NCBI RefSeq assembly: GCF_010730055.1
Contig: NZ_AP022575.1
Span: 1,426,001-1,490,000, forward strand
Length of the DNA stretch: 64,000 nt
Origin: Mycobacterium shinjukuense
GTDB taxonomy: Bacteria > Actinomycetota > Actinomycetes > Mycobacteriales > Mycobacteriaceae
Reading direction: 5' to 3'
Shown: positions 7,401 to 15,583 of the stretch, piece by piece
How positions within the stretch are numbered: position 1 is the first letter of the stretch
How the letters are laid out: the number at the start of each line of letters is the position of its first letter
Translations under genes and position numbers: made by a program
Notes under the pieces: generated by a model
The model's input: only the letters and a program-made list of their open reading frames with translations
Database searches by the model: none
Told to the model about the DNA's origin: nothing

Positions 7401-8363
7401 GTGACCATCGGGGTGCGACGGGCCGTGGTCGTTGGTGCCGGCGTCAGTGGGCTGACCTCGGCCGTGTGCCTGGCCGAAGCGGGTTTCCCGGTTACCGTAT
7501 GGACGGCCGCGATGCCGCGGCACACGACCTCGGCGGTGGCCGGTGCGGTCTGGGGGCCACGACCGCTCGAGCCGGCCGCCAAGACGCCGGGGTGGACGGA
7601 GCGGTCACTGCGCGAGTTTCGCGAGCTGGCCAAGGACCCCGGCAGCGGGGTGCGCATGGCACCGGCGCTGAGCGTGGGCGATCGCACCGAGGACGGCGCG
7701 CCGCCCGCCGGAATGGAGTTGCTCCCGGACCTGCGCCCGGCTGACGCGGCCGACATTCCTGAGGGCTTCGACGCCGGGTTTGTGGCCACCATGCCGATGA
7801 TTGACATGCCCCGCTACCTCGACTACCTGACCGAACGACTGGCCGCGGCCGGCGGTGACATCGAACTGCACCCGGTGCGGTCGCTGGCGGAGGTCGCCGA
7901 TGTCGCCCCGATCGTGGTCAACTGCGCTGGCCTGGGCGCACGCGAGCTGGCCGGGGACGACACGGTATGGCCGCGGTTCGGCCAACACGTCGTGCTCACC
8001 AATCCCGGTCTGGACCGACTGTTCATGGACCGCACCGGCGGCCCGGAATGGGTCTGCTACTTCCCCCACCCGCGGCGCGTGGTCTGCGGCGGCATCGGCA
8101 TCCCGGGCAGGTGGGACACCACCCCGGAGCCGGAGGTGACCGAGCGCATCCTGCGACGCTGCCGCCGGATTCAACCACGGCTGGCCGAGGCATCGGTGAT
8201 CGAGACGATCACCGGGCTGCGTCCGGAACGGCCATCGGTGCGGGTGGAAGCCGAGCCGATCGGACGGGCGCGGTGCGTGCACAACTACGGCCACGGTGGT
8301 GATGGCGTCACCTTGTCGTGGGGTTGCGCGCGGGAGGTGGTTCGCCTTGTCAGCGCGGGCTGA
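7401..8363 (+). CDS. aao: D-amino acid oxidase
   Basis: A 320-residue FAD oxidase that deaminates D-amino acids to keto acids with release of peroxide. The Rossmann motif VVVGAGVSGLTSAVCLAEAG sits at the extreme N-terminus, which favours the GTG at 7401 over an upstream ATG at 7383. Later DAO signatures include AVAGAVWGPRP, VVNCAGLGARELAGD and the C-terminal HNYGHGGDGVTLSWGCA, which contacts the flavin. The product H2O2 gives a loose functional link with neighbouring katG. It corresponds to Rv1905c. Confidence 0.93.
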   Translation: MTIGVRRAVVVGAGVSGLTSAVCLAEAGFPVTVWTAAMPRHTTSAVAGAVWGPRPLEPAAKTPGWTERSLREFRELAKDPGSGVRMAPALSVGDRTEDGAPPAGMELLPDLRPADAADIPEGFDAGFVATMPMIDMPRYLDYLTERLAAAGGDIELHPVRSLAEVADVAPIVVNCAGLGARELAGDDTVWPRFGQHVVLTNPGLDRLFMDRTGGPEWVCYFPHPRRVVCGGIGIPGRWDTTPEPEVTERILRRCRRIQPRLAEASVIETITGLRPERPSVRVEAEPIGRARCVHNYGHGGDGVTLSWGCAREVVRLVSAG

Positions 8364-8397
8364 GGGGTCGGCGCGCCGCCTTGCCCCGGGCCGCGCG

Positions 8398-8826
8398 CTA
8401 CCCGCCGGACGGCGGCGACAGCGCGGTTTCGACCGTGGTGTACAGCGGGATCAGGCGGCGCAGTCCGCACGCGGCGATGGTGCGGGCCACGATCGGTTGG
8501 CTGCTGACCAGGCGCAGGCTCACGCCGCGGCGGCGACACCGCACCGCCTCCTGCGCCAACACGGCGTACGCGCAGGAACCCATGAAATCGATCTCCCGGA
8601 CGTCGATGACGAATGGGCCGGGCGCAATGGCGATGGCGGCGCTTCTGCTCACCAACCGCTGCCAGATCGTCGCGTTGCTGGCATCGATGTCGCCGCCCAC
8701 CTGCACCACCACCGCCGAACCGGTGCATTGGGTCACCGCCCGGAGCCCGCTGTGCGGGTCGCTAAGCTGTGAACTCAGCCGCGCGCTCGCGGGACCGGGA
8801 AATGATCCGACCGCGACTGTGTTCAT
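8398..8826 (-). CDS. STAS-domain anti-sigma factor antagonist
   Basis: A 142-residue SpoIIAA/RsbV-like protein. After a 30-residue leader, AVVVQVGGDIDASNA starts the STAS domain, and VIDVREIDFMGSCAYAVLA holds the phosphorylatable loop, with Ser of MGSC in the usual position. Such proteins bind kinase anti-sigma factors and free a sigma factor; no partner kinase is encoded next door. The ATG at 8826 (MNTVAVGSF) is preferred over an upstream frame extension with Thr/Pro-rich residues. It corresponds to Rv1904 in length and location. Confidence 0.85.
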   Translation of the reverse strand: MNTVAVGSFPGPASARLSSQLSDPHSGLRAVTQCTGSAVVVQVGGDIDASNATIWQRLVSRSAAIAIAPGPFVIDVREIDFMGSCAYAVLAQEAVRCRRRGVSLRLVSSQPIVARTIAACGLRRLIPLYTTVETALSPPSGG

Positions 8827-9048
8827 CTTCTGCCGTTTCCCGTCGTCGTGTGCCGTCAAGGAATGCCCTCCAATGGGGGAAGGCGAGAGGGGTGTCGTCG
8901 TCCTACCGTTGAGCCGGGTCGTCGTTGGGCATGTGCTAGCGGGCAACCGTGGTGTGCAGTCTTGGTAAGCATATGTGCAACATGGGCTGACAACCTAGGA
9001 TGTCGCACGCGAAATTTCGCCGGCGCTGGCCGGCCGCCGGGCCGCTGG

Positions 9049-9450
9049 TCACTCCCGGGTGAGTCGCCGGACGTCACGAATCAGCAGCGACAGCAGCCAG
9101 CTCACGATCGACAACAGGATCGCCGCCCAAATCGCGGTCCACCAGAAATGGTCGATCTGCAGCCCCCAGTGCGTGGTGTTTTCGGTGATGCGAGCGGTGA
9201 TCCACAGCATGAACGCGTTGACGACGATGTGGAACAGGCCGAGGGTCAGCAGGTACAGCGGGATCGACAGAATCTGCACGATCGGCTTGATGATCGCGTT
9301 GACCACACCGAAGAGCAGCGCGACCACGAAGATTATCCCGATCCGCTGGACCGTGTTGTCGCCACCAACAAAGCGCATCCCGTGGACAAATTGAGTGACC
9401 ACCCACAACGCGAAGCCGGTCAGTGCCGCGCGCACCAAAAACGCCACCAT
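9049..9450 (-). CDS. Small four-helix membrane protein (phage holin IV-like)
   Basis: A 133-residue integral membrane protein of the phage-holin/YvlD-like superfamily. Four hydrophobic helices are visible: ALTGFALWVVTQFV, RIGIIFVVALLFGVVNAII, LYLLTLGLFHIVVNAFML and TAIWAAILLSIVSWLLSLLI, ending in a basic tail DVRRLTRE. The ATG at 9450 begins MVAFLVRAAL. Its location matches Rv1903. The role is unknown; it probably sits in the inner membrane. Confidence 0.85.
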   Translation of the reverse strand: MVAFLVRAALTGFALWVVTQFVHGMRFVGGDNTVQRIGIIFVVALLFGVVNAIIKPIVQILSIPLYLLTLGLFHIVVNAFMLWITARITENTTHWGLQIDHFWWTAIWAAILLSIVSWLLSLLIRDVRRLTRE

Positions 9451-9552
9451 GCGCTGATCCTGCCATGACGGTGGCGCTGATTGGGCATACGCGCCGCGAC
9501 AGGCCGACTGCCCCGCCTCGCGGCGCGCCACCGCGTGCTGCACGATGCAGAC

Positions 9553-10815
9553 GTGACAACACAGCGGTTGACCAGTGACCAGAAAAACTCGTTCCTCGCG
9601 GCGTTCTTGGGCTGGACGATGGACGCGTTCGACTACTTCCTCGTGGTGGTGGTCTACGCCGACATCGCAAAGACTTTCCACCACACCAAGACCGAAGTCG
9701 CCTTCCTGACCACCGCTACCCTGGCGATGCGGCCCGTGGGAGCGCTGCTGTTCGGGCTGTGGGCCGACCGGGTGGGGCGGCGAGTCCCGCTGATGGTGGA
9801 CGTGACGTTCTATTCGACGGTCGGGTTTCTGTGTGCGTTCGCCCCCAACTTCACCGTGTTGGTGATCCTGCGACTGCTGTACGGCATCGGTATGGGCGGT
9901 GAGTGGGGGCTGGGTGCCGCGCTGGCCATGGAGAAGGTGCCCCGCGGGCGGCGGGGATTTTTCTCCGGGCTGTTGCAGGAGGGTTACGCGGTCGGCTATT
10001 TGCTGGCCACGGTGGCATCGCTGGTGGTGATGAACTGGCTGAACCTGTCGTGGCGCTGGTTGTTCGGCTTGTCCATCGTTCCGGCTGTGATCAGCCTGAT
10101 CATCCGATATCGGGTGAAGGAATCCGAGGTATGGGAAGCCGCACAAGATCGCCTGAGGGTCACCAAGACCAGCATCCGAGACGTGTTGCGCGACGGCGCG
10201 ATTGTCCGCCGGTTTTGCTACCTGATGCTGCTGATGACCGCCTTCAACTGGATGAGCCACGGTACTCAGGATGTCTACCCGACGTTTCTGACCGCGACCA
10301 GTGACCACGGTGCCGGCCTGCACAGTGTGACCGCCAGATGGATCGTGGTGGGCTACAACGTCGGCGCAATCATCGGCGGGCTGGTCTTCGGCACGCTGTC
10401 ACAGCGTTTCAGCCGCCGCTACACCATCGTCTTTTGCGCGGTCTTGGGACTGCCGATCGTGCCGCTGCTCTCCTACTCCCGCACCGCCGCGATGTTGTGC
10501 CTAGGTTCGTTCTTGATGCAGGTCTGTGTGCAGGGCGCGTGGGGGGTGATCCCGGCGCATCTGACCGAGCTGTCGCCGGACGCGATCCGCGGCTTCTACC
10601 CCGGCGTCACCTACCAGCTCGGTAACCTGCTGGCCGCGTTCAACCTGCCCATTCAGGAACGTCTGGCCGAATCCCAAGGCTATCCCTTCGCGTTGGCCGC
10701 GACGACCGTGCCGGTGCTGCTCGCGGTCGCAACACTGACGGCGGTTGGCAAGGACGCCACCGGAATCCGCTTCGGCACCGCCGAAAGTGCTTTGCTCCCA
10801 GGGAAATTGACGTGA
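9553..10815 (+). CDS. nanT: MFS sugar-acid/sialate-type transporter NanT
   Basis: A 420-residue proton-linked symporter of the major facilitator superfamily. The GTG at 9553 gives TTQRLTSDQKNSFLAAFLGW, the usual cytoplasmic start just before helix 1 (WTMDAFDYFLVVVVYADI). Motif A appears as GLWADRVGRRVPLM in the loop after helix 2, and twelve hydrophobic segments can be counted. It corresponds to M. tuberculosis Rv1902c, annotated nanT by similarity to sialic acid permeases; no sialate catabolic genes are nearby, so the substrate is uncertain. Its start is divergent from the preceding membrane gene, 102 bp away. Confidence 0.88.
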   Translation: MTTQRLTSDQKNSFLAAFLGWTMDAFDYFLVVVVYADIAKTFHHTKTEVAFLTTATLAMRPVGALLFGLWADRVGRRVPLMVDVTFYSTVGFLCAFAPNFTVLVILRLLYGIGMGGEWGLGAALAMEKVPRGRRGFFSGLLQEGYAVGYLLATVASLVVMNWLNLSWRWLFGLSIVPAVISLIIRYRVKESEVWEAAQDRLRVTKTSIRDVLRDGAIVRRFCYLMLLMTAFNWMSHGTQDVYPTFLTATSDHGAGLHSVTARWIVVGYNVGAIIGGLVFGTLSQRFSRRYTIVFCAVLGLPIVPLLSYSRTAAMLCLGSFLMQVCVQGAWGVIPAHLTELSPDAIRGFYPGVTYQLGNLLAAFNLPIQERLAESQGYPFALAATTVPVLLAVATLTAVGKDATGIRFGTAESALLPGKLT

Positions 10816-10844
10816 TCTCGGCGGCGTCGGTGGCCGTCGTGGCG

Positions 10845-11282
10845 TCAGATGTCGAGGTCCAGCGGATGGCTCCACCGCAGTCGGTTGAATCGTGCGAAGC
10901 CGCGGTCCGCGCTGAGCCAGGTCGCATTGTTCTCCAGCGCGTAGGCGGCCAAATATGCGTCGGCGATGTCATTACCGCGGGCGTCGATGTCGTCAGCTAG
11001 CTGCCGAAACAATCCCCAGTGACGCTGTCCTGGCCGAAGTTGCATGGCTGCGGGCGCAGCAAGCAAGCCCTCGACCGCCCGCCACGCCTCGGTCGGGCTC
11101 GTCGGCGCGGCGAAGATCCGGCGGTTGGTCATTACCCGCACGAAGCCGGCAAGTGCCAGGTCGGGTAGGCCCAGCGGCTGGTCGCCATTGGCCAGGTGCT
11201 CAAGCAGCCGCCGATAGTGCGAATGTTCGGGAAGGTCCGCCCGGTGCGCATACACGACAACGTTGACGTCAACGCAAAGCAT
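10845..11282 (-). CDS. vapC: VapC-family PIN-domain toxin
   Basis: A 145-residue PIN ribonuclease toxin. The acidic metal site is visible: Asp5 in MLCVDVNVVVYAH, Asp in GNDIADAYLAAYA and Asp in TWLSADRGFARF. The start at 11282 overlaps the end of the upstream antitoxin by 14 bp, the coupled arrangement of vapBC operons. PIN toxins cleave tRNA or rRNA when their antitoxin is degraded. No module occupies this place between nanT and cinA in H37Rv, so it is an insertion in this lineage. An upstream in-frame extension has no homology and is rejected. Confidence 0.9.
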   Translation of the reverse strand: MLCVDVNVVVYAHRADLPEHSHYRRLLEHLANGDQPLGLPDLALAGFVRVMTNRRIFAAPTSPTEAWRAVEGLLAAPAAMQLRPGQRHWGLFRQLADDIDARGNDIADAYLAAYALENNATWLSADRGFARFNRLRWSHPLDLDI

Positions 11283-11526
11283 CGACCGGTGCGCCTTCGT
11301 CCATTGCCTCGGCGATTGCGGCGTTGGACGACAGATCCACCCCGGGTCGAAGCCCTCCGCTACCGGTCGCCCGGAGCGTGTAGCGACCTCCAGCACGTTG
11401 GTCAGACGGGTTGAGACCACGGCGCACCGCGTCTTCCAGGACCGCCGCCACGGTGCGCCCCGAACGAGCGGCCCGCATCTTCACTTCGCGGTAGAGCTCG
11501 TCATCGATTCGGATCGTCGTGCGCAC
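11269..11526 (-). CDS. vapB: VapB antitoxin (ribbon-helix-helix)
   Basis: An 85-residue antitoxin with a GTG start. The N-terminal RHH DNA-binding fold is RTTIRIDDELYREVKMRAA and RSGRTVAAVLEDAVRRGL; the acidic C-terminal tail (SSNAAIAEAMDEG) would block the VapC active site. It is the first gene of the pair and lies 36 bp after the cinA stop on the same strand. Its promoter reaches into the cinA stop codon, see the operator entry. Confidence 0.9.
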   Translation of the reverse strand: MRTTIRIDDELYREVKMRAARSGRTVAAVLEDAVRRGLNPSDQRAGGRYTLRATGSGGLRPGVDLSSNAAIAEAMDEGAPVDALR

Positions 11527-11532
11527 TGTGAC

Positions 11533-11565
11533 ATCATAGCATCACATAAAGACATAAAGATGCTA
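11533..11565 (-). promoter_or_regulatory. vapBC promoter and operator palindrome
   Basis: On the minus strand a -10 hexamer TATGAT (11538-11533) lies six bases before the vapB GTG at 11526, which predicts a leaderless mRNA. An inverted repeat TAGCATC (11537-11543) and GATGCTA (11559-11565) with a 15-bp centre overlaps the -10, a good place for VapBC autorepression. The outer arm includes the last cinA codon, TAG at 11563-11565. Confidence 0.55.
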
Positions 11566-12855
11566 GGGCCTACTCAGGGCGCGCCGCAGCAGATGCATGG
11601 CCACCGTGGTCGAGCGCTCCCGGATGTCGGATCGGTTCCCTGGAAGCCGCAGGGTCCGCGTGACCGTCCGGCCGTCGCCCAGCATCACCGTGAAGCAGAC
11701 CGTGCCCACCGGCTTGTCCGTCGTTCCCCCACCGGGCCCGGCGATGCCGGTGATTGCGATGGCGGTGTCGACGCCGAAGCGTTGCAGCGCGCCGGCAGCC
11801 ATGGCCTGCGCCACCGGTTCGGAAACCGCCCCGTGCGCCGCGATCAGTGCCGGGTCGACGCCGAGCAGCTGCGTTTTAGCCTCGTTGGAGTAGGCCACCA
11901 CACCGCCCGCGACGTAATTAGACGACCCGGGCCGCTCGGTTAGCCGTGCCGCCAGCAACCCCGCGGTGCAGGATTCCGCGGTCGCTATCCGGCGGCCCTC
12001 CAGCAATCGGGCGACCAGATCATCGACGTGTGAGCCGTCTTCGGAGTAGATCTGCTCGCCATGGCGGTCGCGCAGCAGCCGGGTCAGGCGCGCGTACGTG
12101 TCCGCGGCATCCGGCTCGTAGCGGGTCACCATTTCGATCTCGCCGCGGCGCAAGCAGGTGGTGATCTCGAGCGCGTCGAAACCGGGGATGGCGGCTTCGG
12201 CCGCGCGCAGTGTCTGGGCCAACCCCGACTCGGGCAGCCCGAACATCCGCACGATCTCCTGCCGGTAGATCGTTCGGCCGGCGATCGCCCGCTGCACCGC
12301 GGGTGTCTGAATGGCCTTCCGCCACATCGGTTGCAGCTCGCGCGGCGGTCCGGGCAGCACCATCACGGCCGGTTTTCCGGGTACCACGACACCCGGTGCG
12401 GTGCCGACCGGGTCGATCACCTGCGATCCGGCCGGGATCATGGCCTGCTTGCGGTTGGCAGCGCGGATCGACTCGAAATTGCCCGGAACCACGCCAGTTT
12501 TGAGGCCGGGATTGCGCGCCATCAGGGAATGCAGGATGTCGGCGATCTTCTGCTCGGTCGCGTCGTCCAGCACCAGGTCGCGGCCGCAGAAACGCGCGAC
12601 CACCTCGACGGTGATGTCGTCGGCGGTCGGCCCGAGGCCGCCGCTGGTGATGATCAGGTCCACGCCCTGCTCCGCCATGAAGCGCAGCTGCGCCTCGATG
12701 TCGGCGGGGCGATCACCGCAGATGGTGATGTGCGCCAGCTCGACACCGAGCTCCAGGAGTCGATCGGCGATCCAGGGACCGTTACGGTCTTGGACCCGCC
12801 CGGTCAAGACTTCGGTTCCGGTGATCACGATGCCCGCGCGTGCGCTCACTGCCAT
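11563..12855 (-). CDS. cinA: CinA-like protein (NMN deamidase / MoaB-like domain)
   Basis: A 430-residue two-domain CinA. The N-terminal MoaB-like domain (about residues 1-170) has GIVITGTEVLTGRVQDRNG and TSGGLGPTADDIT. The C-terminal amidohydrolase domain (about 265-425) has ATAESCTAGLLAARLT, GGVVAYSNEAK and AITGIAGPGGGTTDKPVG; this domain hydrolyses nicotinamide mononucleotide in pyridine nucleotide recycling. The ATG at 12855 (MAVSARAG) fits the family better than one four codons upstream. It is divergent from the cyclase gene by 28 bp. Orthologue of Rv1901. Confidence 0.93.
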   Translation of the reverse strand: MAVSARAGIVITGTEVLTGRVQDRNGPWIADRLLELGVELAHITICGDRPADIEAQLRFMAEQGVDLIITSGGLGPTADDITVEVVARFCGRDLVLDDATEQKIADILHSLMARNPGLKTGVVPGNFESIRAANRKQAMIPAGSQVIDPVGTAPGVVVPGKPAVMVLPGPPRELQPMWRKAIQTPAVQRAIAGRTIYRQEIVRMFGLPESGLAQTLRAAEAAIPGFDALEITTCLRRGEIEMVTRYEPDAADTYARLTRLLRDRHGEQIYSEDGSHVDDLVARLLEGRRIATAESCTAGLLAARLTERPGSSNYVAGGVVAYSNEAKTQLLGVDPALIAAHGAVSEPVAQAMAAGALQRFGVDTAIAITGIAGPGGGTTDKPVGTVCFTVMLGDGRTVTRTLRLPGNRSDIRERSTTVAMHLLRRALSRP

Positions 12856-12883
12856 GAGCCTACGCATGAACTAGCCTGGTGCC

Positions 12884-14266
12884 GTGGCGCACGCTCCGCG
12901 CACTCGCTACGCCAAGTGCGGCGATATCGACATCGCCTACCAGGTGCTGGGTGACGGTCCCACGGATCTGCTGGTGTTGCCGGGACCGTTCGTGCCGATC
13001 GACTCGATCGACGATGAGCCGTCGCTGTACCGCTTCCACCGGCGGCTGGCATCGTTCAGCAGGGTGATTCGGTTCGACCATCGCGGGATCGGTTTGTCGT
13101 CCCGGGTGGCCGCGATGACCATGCTGGGCCCCAAGTTCTGGGCCGAGGACGCGATCGCGGTGATGGATGCGGTCGGTTGTGAGCAGGCGACGATCTTTGC
13201 GCCGAGCTTCCACGCCATGAACGGCCTTGTCATTGCGGCCGATTACCCCGAGCGGGTCCGCGGCCTGGTGGTCATCAACGGCTCGGCGCGCACGCTGTGG
13301 GCCCCCGACTACCCGGTGGGCGCCAAGGCCCATCAAGCTCACCCGTTCCTGACGGTGGCGCTGGAGCCCGATGCCGTCGAGCAGGGGTTCGACGTGCTCG
13401 CCTTCGTGGCTCCCAGCGTCTCCCGGGACAACGCGTTCCGGGCCTGGTGGGATCTCGCAGGCAACCGAGCCGGACCGCCGAGCTTGGCCCGTGCCGTCTC
13501 AAAGGTGGTGGCCGAGGCCGATGTTCGAGATAGCTTGGGACGCATTAGAGCGCCGACGTTGATTGTGCACCGGGTGGACTCCACCTACATCCCCGTCGGA
13601 CACGGTCGCTATCTCGCCGAGCACATCGCGGGATCGCGTTTGGTCGAGCTACCGGGCGCCGATGTGCTCTACTGGGTCGGCGACACCGGGCCGATGCTCG
13701 ACGAAATCGAGGAGTTCATCACCGGGGTGCGCGGTGGCTCCGTCACCGAGCGTGTCCTGACCACGATCGTGTTCACCGACATCGTCGGCTCGACCGCACG
13801 CGCGGCCGAGCTCGGTGACAACCGGTGGCGCGACCTGCTGGACAACCACGACAACATCGTGCGCCACGAAATCCAGCGCTTCGGCGGACGTGAGGTCAAC
13901 ACCGCCGGTGACGGATTCGTCGCCACGTTCACCAGCCCGAGTGCCGCGATCGCGTGCGCCGGCGAGATCGTCGACGCGGTCAGCGTGCTGGGCATCGAGG
14001 TGCGGGTCGGCATCCATGCGGGCGAGGTCGAAGTACGCGGCGCCGTGGGGGACGATGTCGCCGGCATGACGGTGCACATCGGCGCCCGCGTCGCGGCGCT
14101 GGCGGCACCCAGCGAGGTGCTGGTGTCCTCGACCGTGCGCGACATCGTCGCCGGATCACGCTACCGGTTCGCCGACCGCGGCGAGCGCGAACTCAAAGGG
14201 GTGCCCGGCCACTGGCGGCTGTACGCGCTCGAGCGCGCGGACGTGACCGCCGGCTCGGGCCGCTAA
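12884..14266 (+). CDS. lipJ: Alpha/beta-hydrolase fused to class III adenylyl cyclase (Rv1900c/LipJ-type)
   Basis: A 460-residue fusion. Residues 1-280 form an alpha/beta hydrolase (HRGIGLSSR, core YPERVRGLVVINGSA), but the expected nucleophile elbow GxSxG reads APSFH, so esterase activity is doubtful. Residues 285-450 are a class III cyclase: metal Asp in TIVFTDIVGSTARAAE and in AGDGFVATF. The substrate-selecting Lys is Asn339 (GREVNTAGDG) and the transition-state Asn is His398 (TVHIGARV). The same atypical residues are known in M. tuberculosis Rv1900c, which still makes cAMP. GTG start at 12884. Confidence 0.92.
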   Translation: MAHAPRTRYAKCGDIDIAYQVLGDGPTDLLVLPGPFVPIDSIDDEPSLYRFHRRLASFSRVIRFDHRGIGLSSRVAAMTMLGPKFWAEDAIAVMDAVGCEQATIFAPSFHAMNGLVIAADYPERVRGLVVINGSARTLWAPDYPVGAKAHQAHPFLTVALEPDAVEQGFDVLAFVAPSVSRDNAFRAWWDLAGNRAGPPSLARAVSKVVAEADVRDSLGRIRAPTLIVHRVDSTYIPVGHGRYLAEHIAGSRLVELPGADVLYWVGDTGPMLDEIEEFITGVRGGSVTERVLTTIVFTDIVGSTARAAELGDNRWRDLLDNHDNIVRHEIQRFGGREVNTAGDGFVATFTSPSAAIACAGEIVDAVSVLGIEVRVGIHAGEVEVRGAVGDDVAGMTVHIGARVAALAAPSEVLVSSTVRDIVAGSRYRFADRGERELKGVPGHWRLYALERADVTAGSGR

Positions 14267-14280
14267 CGGGCCCTGACAGG

Positions 14281-14604
14281 TTAGTTGTCGGGCTGGCCGT
14301 CGGTGCCGGGCGTGCCGGGTTGACCGGGTTGACCGGGTTGACCGGGTTGGCCGGGCTGTCCTGGCTGACCACCGGGACCGGGTGCGCCGCCGGGGCCACC
14401 CTCGCCACCCTCGCCGGGCTGACCGCCGGGGCCAGCCGCCCCACCCATGCCGCCATCACCGCCACGGCCGCCGTCCCCACCGCGACCACCCGGGCCACCG
14501 TCACCGCCGCGGCCGCCCCGACCGCCTGCCCCGCCCTTGCCACCGGCGCCGCCGTGGCCTCCGGCGCCGCCCCGGCCGCCGGGCCCGCCCGCACCGCCGG
14601 TCAT
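14281..14604 (-). CDS. Glycine-rich collagen-like protein
   Basis: A 107-residue frame made almost entirely of Gly triplets: about 20 GGX units (GGAGGPGGRGGAGG), a middle with AAGPGGQPGEGG, then five or more PGQ units and the end TPGTDGQPDN. A 9-bp unit CCGGGTTGA is tandemly repeated at 14315-14350. There is no signal peptide, anchor or clear ribosome binding site. The regular triplet period in one frame favours a real low-complexity protein, while the GC-rich repeat could also arise by slippage in non-coding DNA. It lies tail to tail with the cyclase gene. Confidence 0.5.
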   Translation of the reverse strand: MTGGAGGPGGRGGAGGHGGAGGKGGAGGRGGRGGDGGPGGRGGDGGRGGDGGMGGAAGPGGQPGEGGEGGPGGAPGPGGQPGQPGQPGQPGQPGQPGTPGTDGQPDN

Positions 14605-14739
14605 GCGGCTCGCACCAGCACTGGAGCACGATGTTGAGCCATCCGCCTGCCTCCCCGAGCCGCTGAACTTTCGTTGATCACGTCACGCTACCTGAAGCCG
14701 CCGACGGTGGTTCGACGGTGCGCGTCGGCATTGTGTGCC

Positions 14740-14767
14740 ACAGCGTGACACGCTGTATCGTGACGGT
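14740..14767 (+). promoter_or_regulatory. TA-module promoter with 17-bp palindromic operator
   Basis: A perfect palindrome ACAGCGTGACACGCTGT spans 14740-14756. It abuts a -10-like TATCGT (14756-14761) lying six bases before the antitoxin GTG at 14768. The arrangement predicts a leaderless transcript with an operator just upstream of, and touching, the -10 box. Confidence 0.55.
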
Positions 14768-15181
14768 GTGACCGATCATTACACCTTGCGACTGGCTCCG
14801 GGGATGCGACAGCGACTTAGCGAGCGGGCGCGTCGCGCTCACATGCCTGAACGCACCCTGGCGCAGCGCTATGTTGAGGAAGGTCTGCGCCACGATGCGC
14901 ATCCGCTGATTCAGTTTCTCGACGGGCCGAGCGGGCGGCGGGCGAGCCTGATCGGACGCGGGCTAGACGTCTGGGAGGTCGTCGCCACGGTCCGCGACAA
15001 CGAGGGGTCGATCACCGAGGCCGCCGAGTACCTGCGGATCCCAGCCGGGCTGGTGGAGGCGGCAGTCGCCTATTACGGCGAGTATCGCGCCGAGATCGAC
15101 ACCGAGATCAAGCTCAATGAGGCCGAGTATGAGCGTGGGCTCGCCGCGATCGCGGCCGGCGAGCGGGCGCTGCGCGGGTGA
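14768..15181 (+). CDS. DUF433-type antitoxin
   Basis: A 137-residue antitoxin candidate. The first half is a ribbon-helix-helix-like segment (DHYTLRLAPGMRQRLSERA) and the second a DUF433-like helix-turn-helix (RGLDVWEVVATVRDNEG, ITEAAEYLRIPAGLVEAAVA) that normally neutralises PIN-like DUF5615 toxins. The GTG at 14768 is chosen by the promoter spacing and because residues before it look non-coding. Its stop TGA overlaps the toxin start as GTGA (15178-15181), indicating translational coupling. It is absent from the H37Rv order between Rv1900c and Rv1899c. Confidence 0.8.
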   Translation: MTDHYTLRLAPGMRQRLSERARRAHMPERTLAQRYVEEGLRHDAHPLIQFLDGPSGRRASLIGRGLDVWEVVATVRDNEGSITEAAEYLRIPAGLVEAAVAYYGEYRAEIDTEIKLNEAEYERGLAAIAAGERALRG

Positions 15182-15546
15182 AGGCACTACTGGACGAGCA
15201 GCTCTCCCCACACATCGCAGCGTTGCTGCGCCAAGCCGGTTATGGCGTACTCGCCGTCGCCGATCGCGACGACCTGATCGGATGCAGCGACCGGACCGTA
15301 CTCGAGGTTGCCAGCGACGAAGGTCGTGCATTGGTCACAAACAACATCAAGGATTTTCGCCCGCTGGTGGCCGAGCGGCTCGCGCAGGGCCGAACACACC
15401 CCGGCTTGATACTGCTGCCGTCGGCGCGCGCACGTACCCGTTCTGCTGTGCCCGCCCTGGCCGCCGCGATCGAAGCCATACTGCGCACCCACCCGGACGG
15501 AATCGCTGGGAGTGAACGCTGGGTCGGCCCACTGCCAGGCACATAG
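15178..15546 (+). CDS. DUF5615 PIN-like toxin
   Basis: A 122-residue PIN-like nuclease. The start MKALLDEQLSPHIAALLRQ contains the LLDExLSP signature of DUF5615 proteins, and ALVTNNIKDFRPLV corresponds to the (T/N)xDxDF strand with a metal-binding acid. This family is the toxin partner of DUF433 antitoxins and is expected to cleave RNA. The GTG start overlaps the antitoxin stop by four bases. The macro-domain gene follows on the same strand 37 bp later, but the spacing suggests it was there before the TA module arrived. Confidence 0.8.
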   Translation: MKALLDEQLSPHIAALLRQAGYGVLAVADRDDLIGCSDRTVLEVASDEGRALVTNNIKDFRPLVAERLAQGRTHPGLILLPSARARTRSAVPALAAAIEAILRTHPDGIAGSERWVGPLPGT

Positions 15547-15583
15547 CGCCACTGACGTCCCCGACTGCGCGAGAATGGGGGCC

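Noticed and set aside
14447..14677. Proline-rich plus-strand frame opposite the collagen-like gene
   Set aside because: It is the mirror of the Gly-triplet frame (GGN codons give CCN on the other strand), with no independent support.
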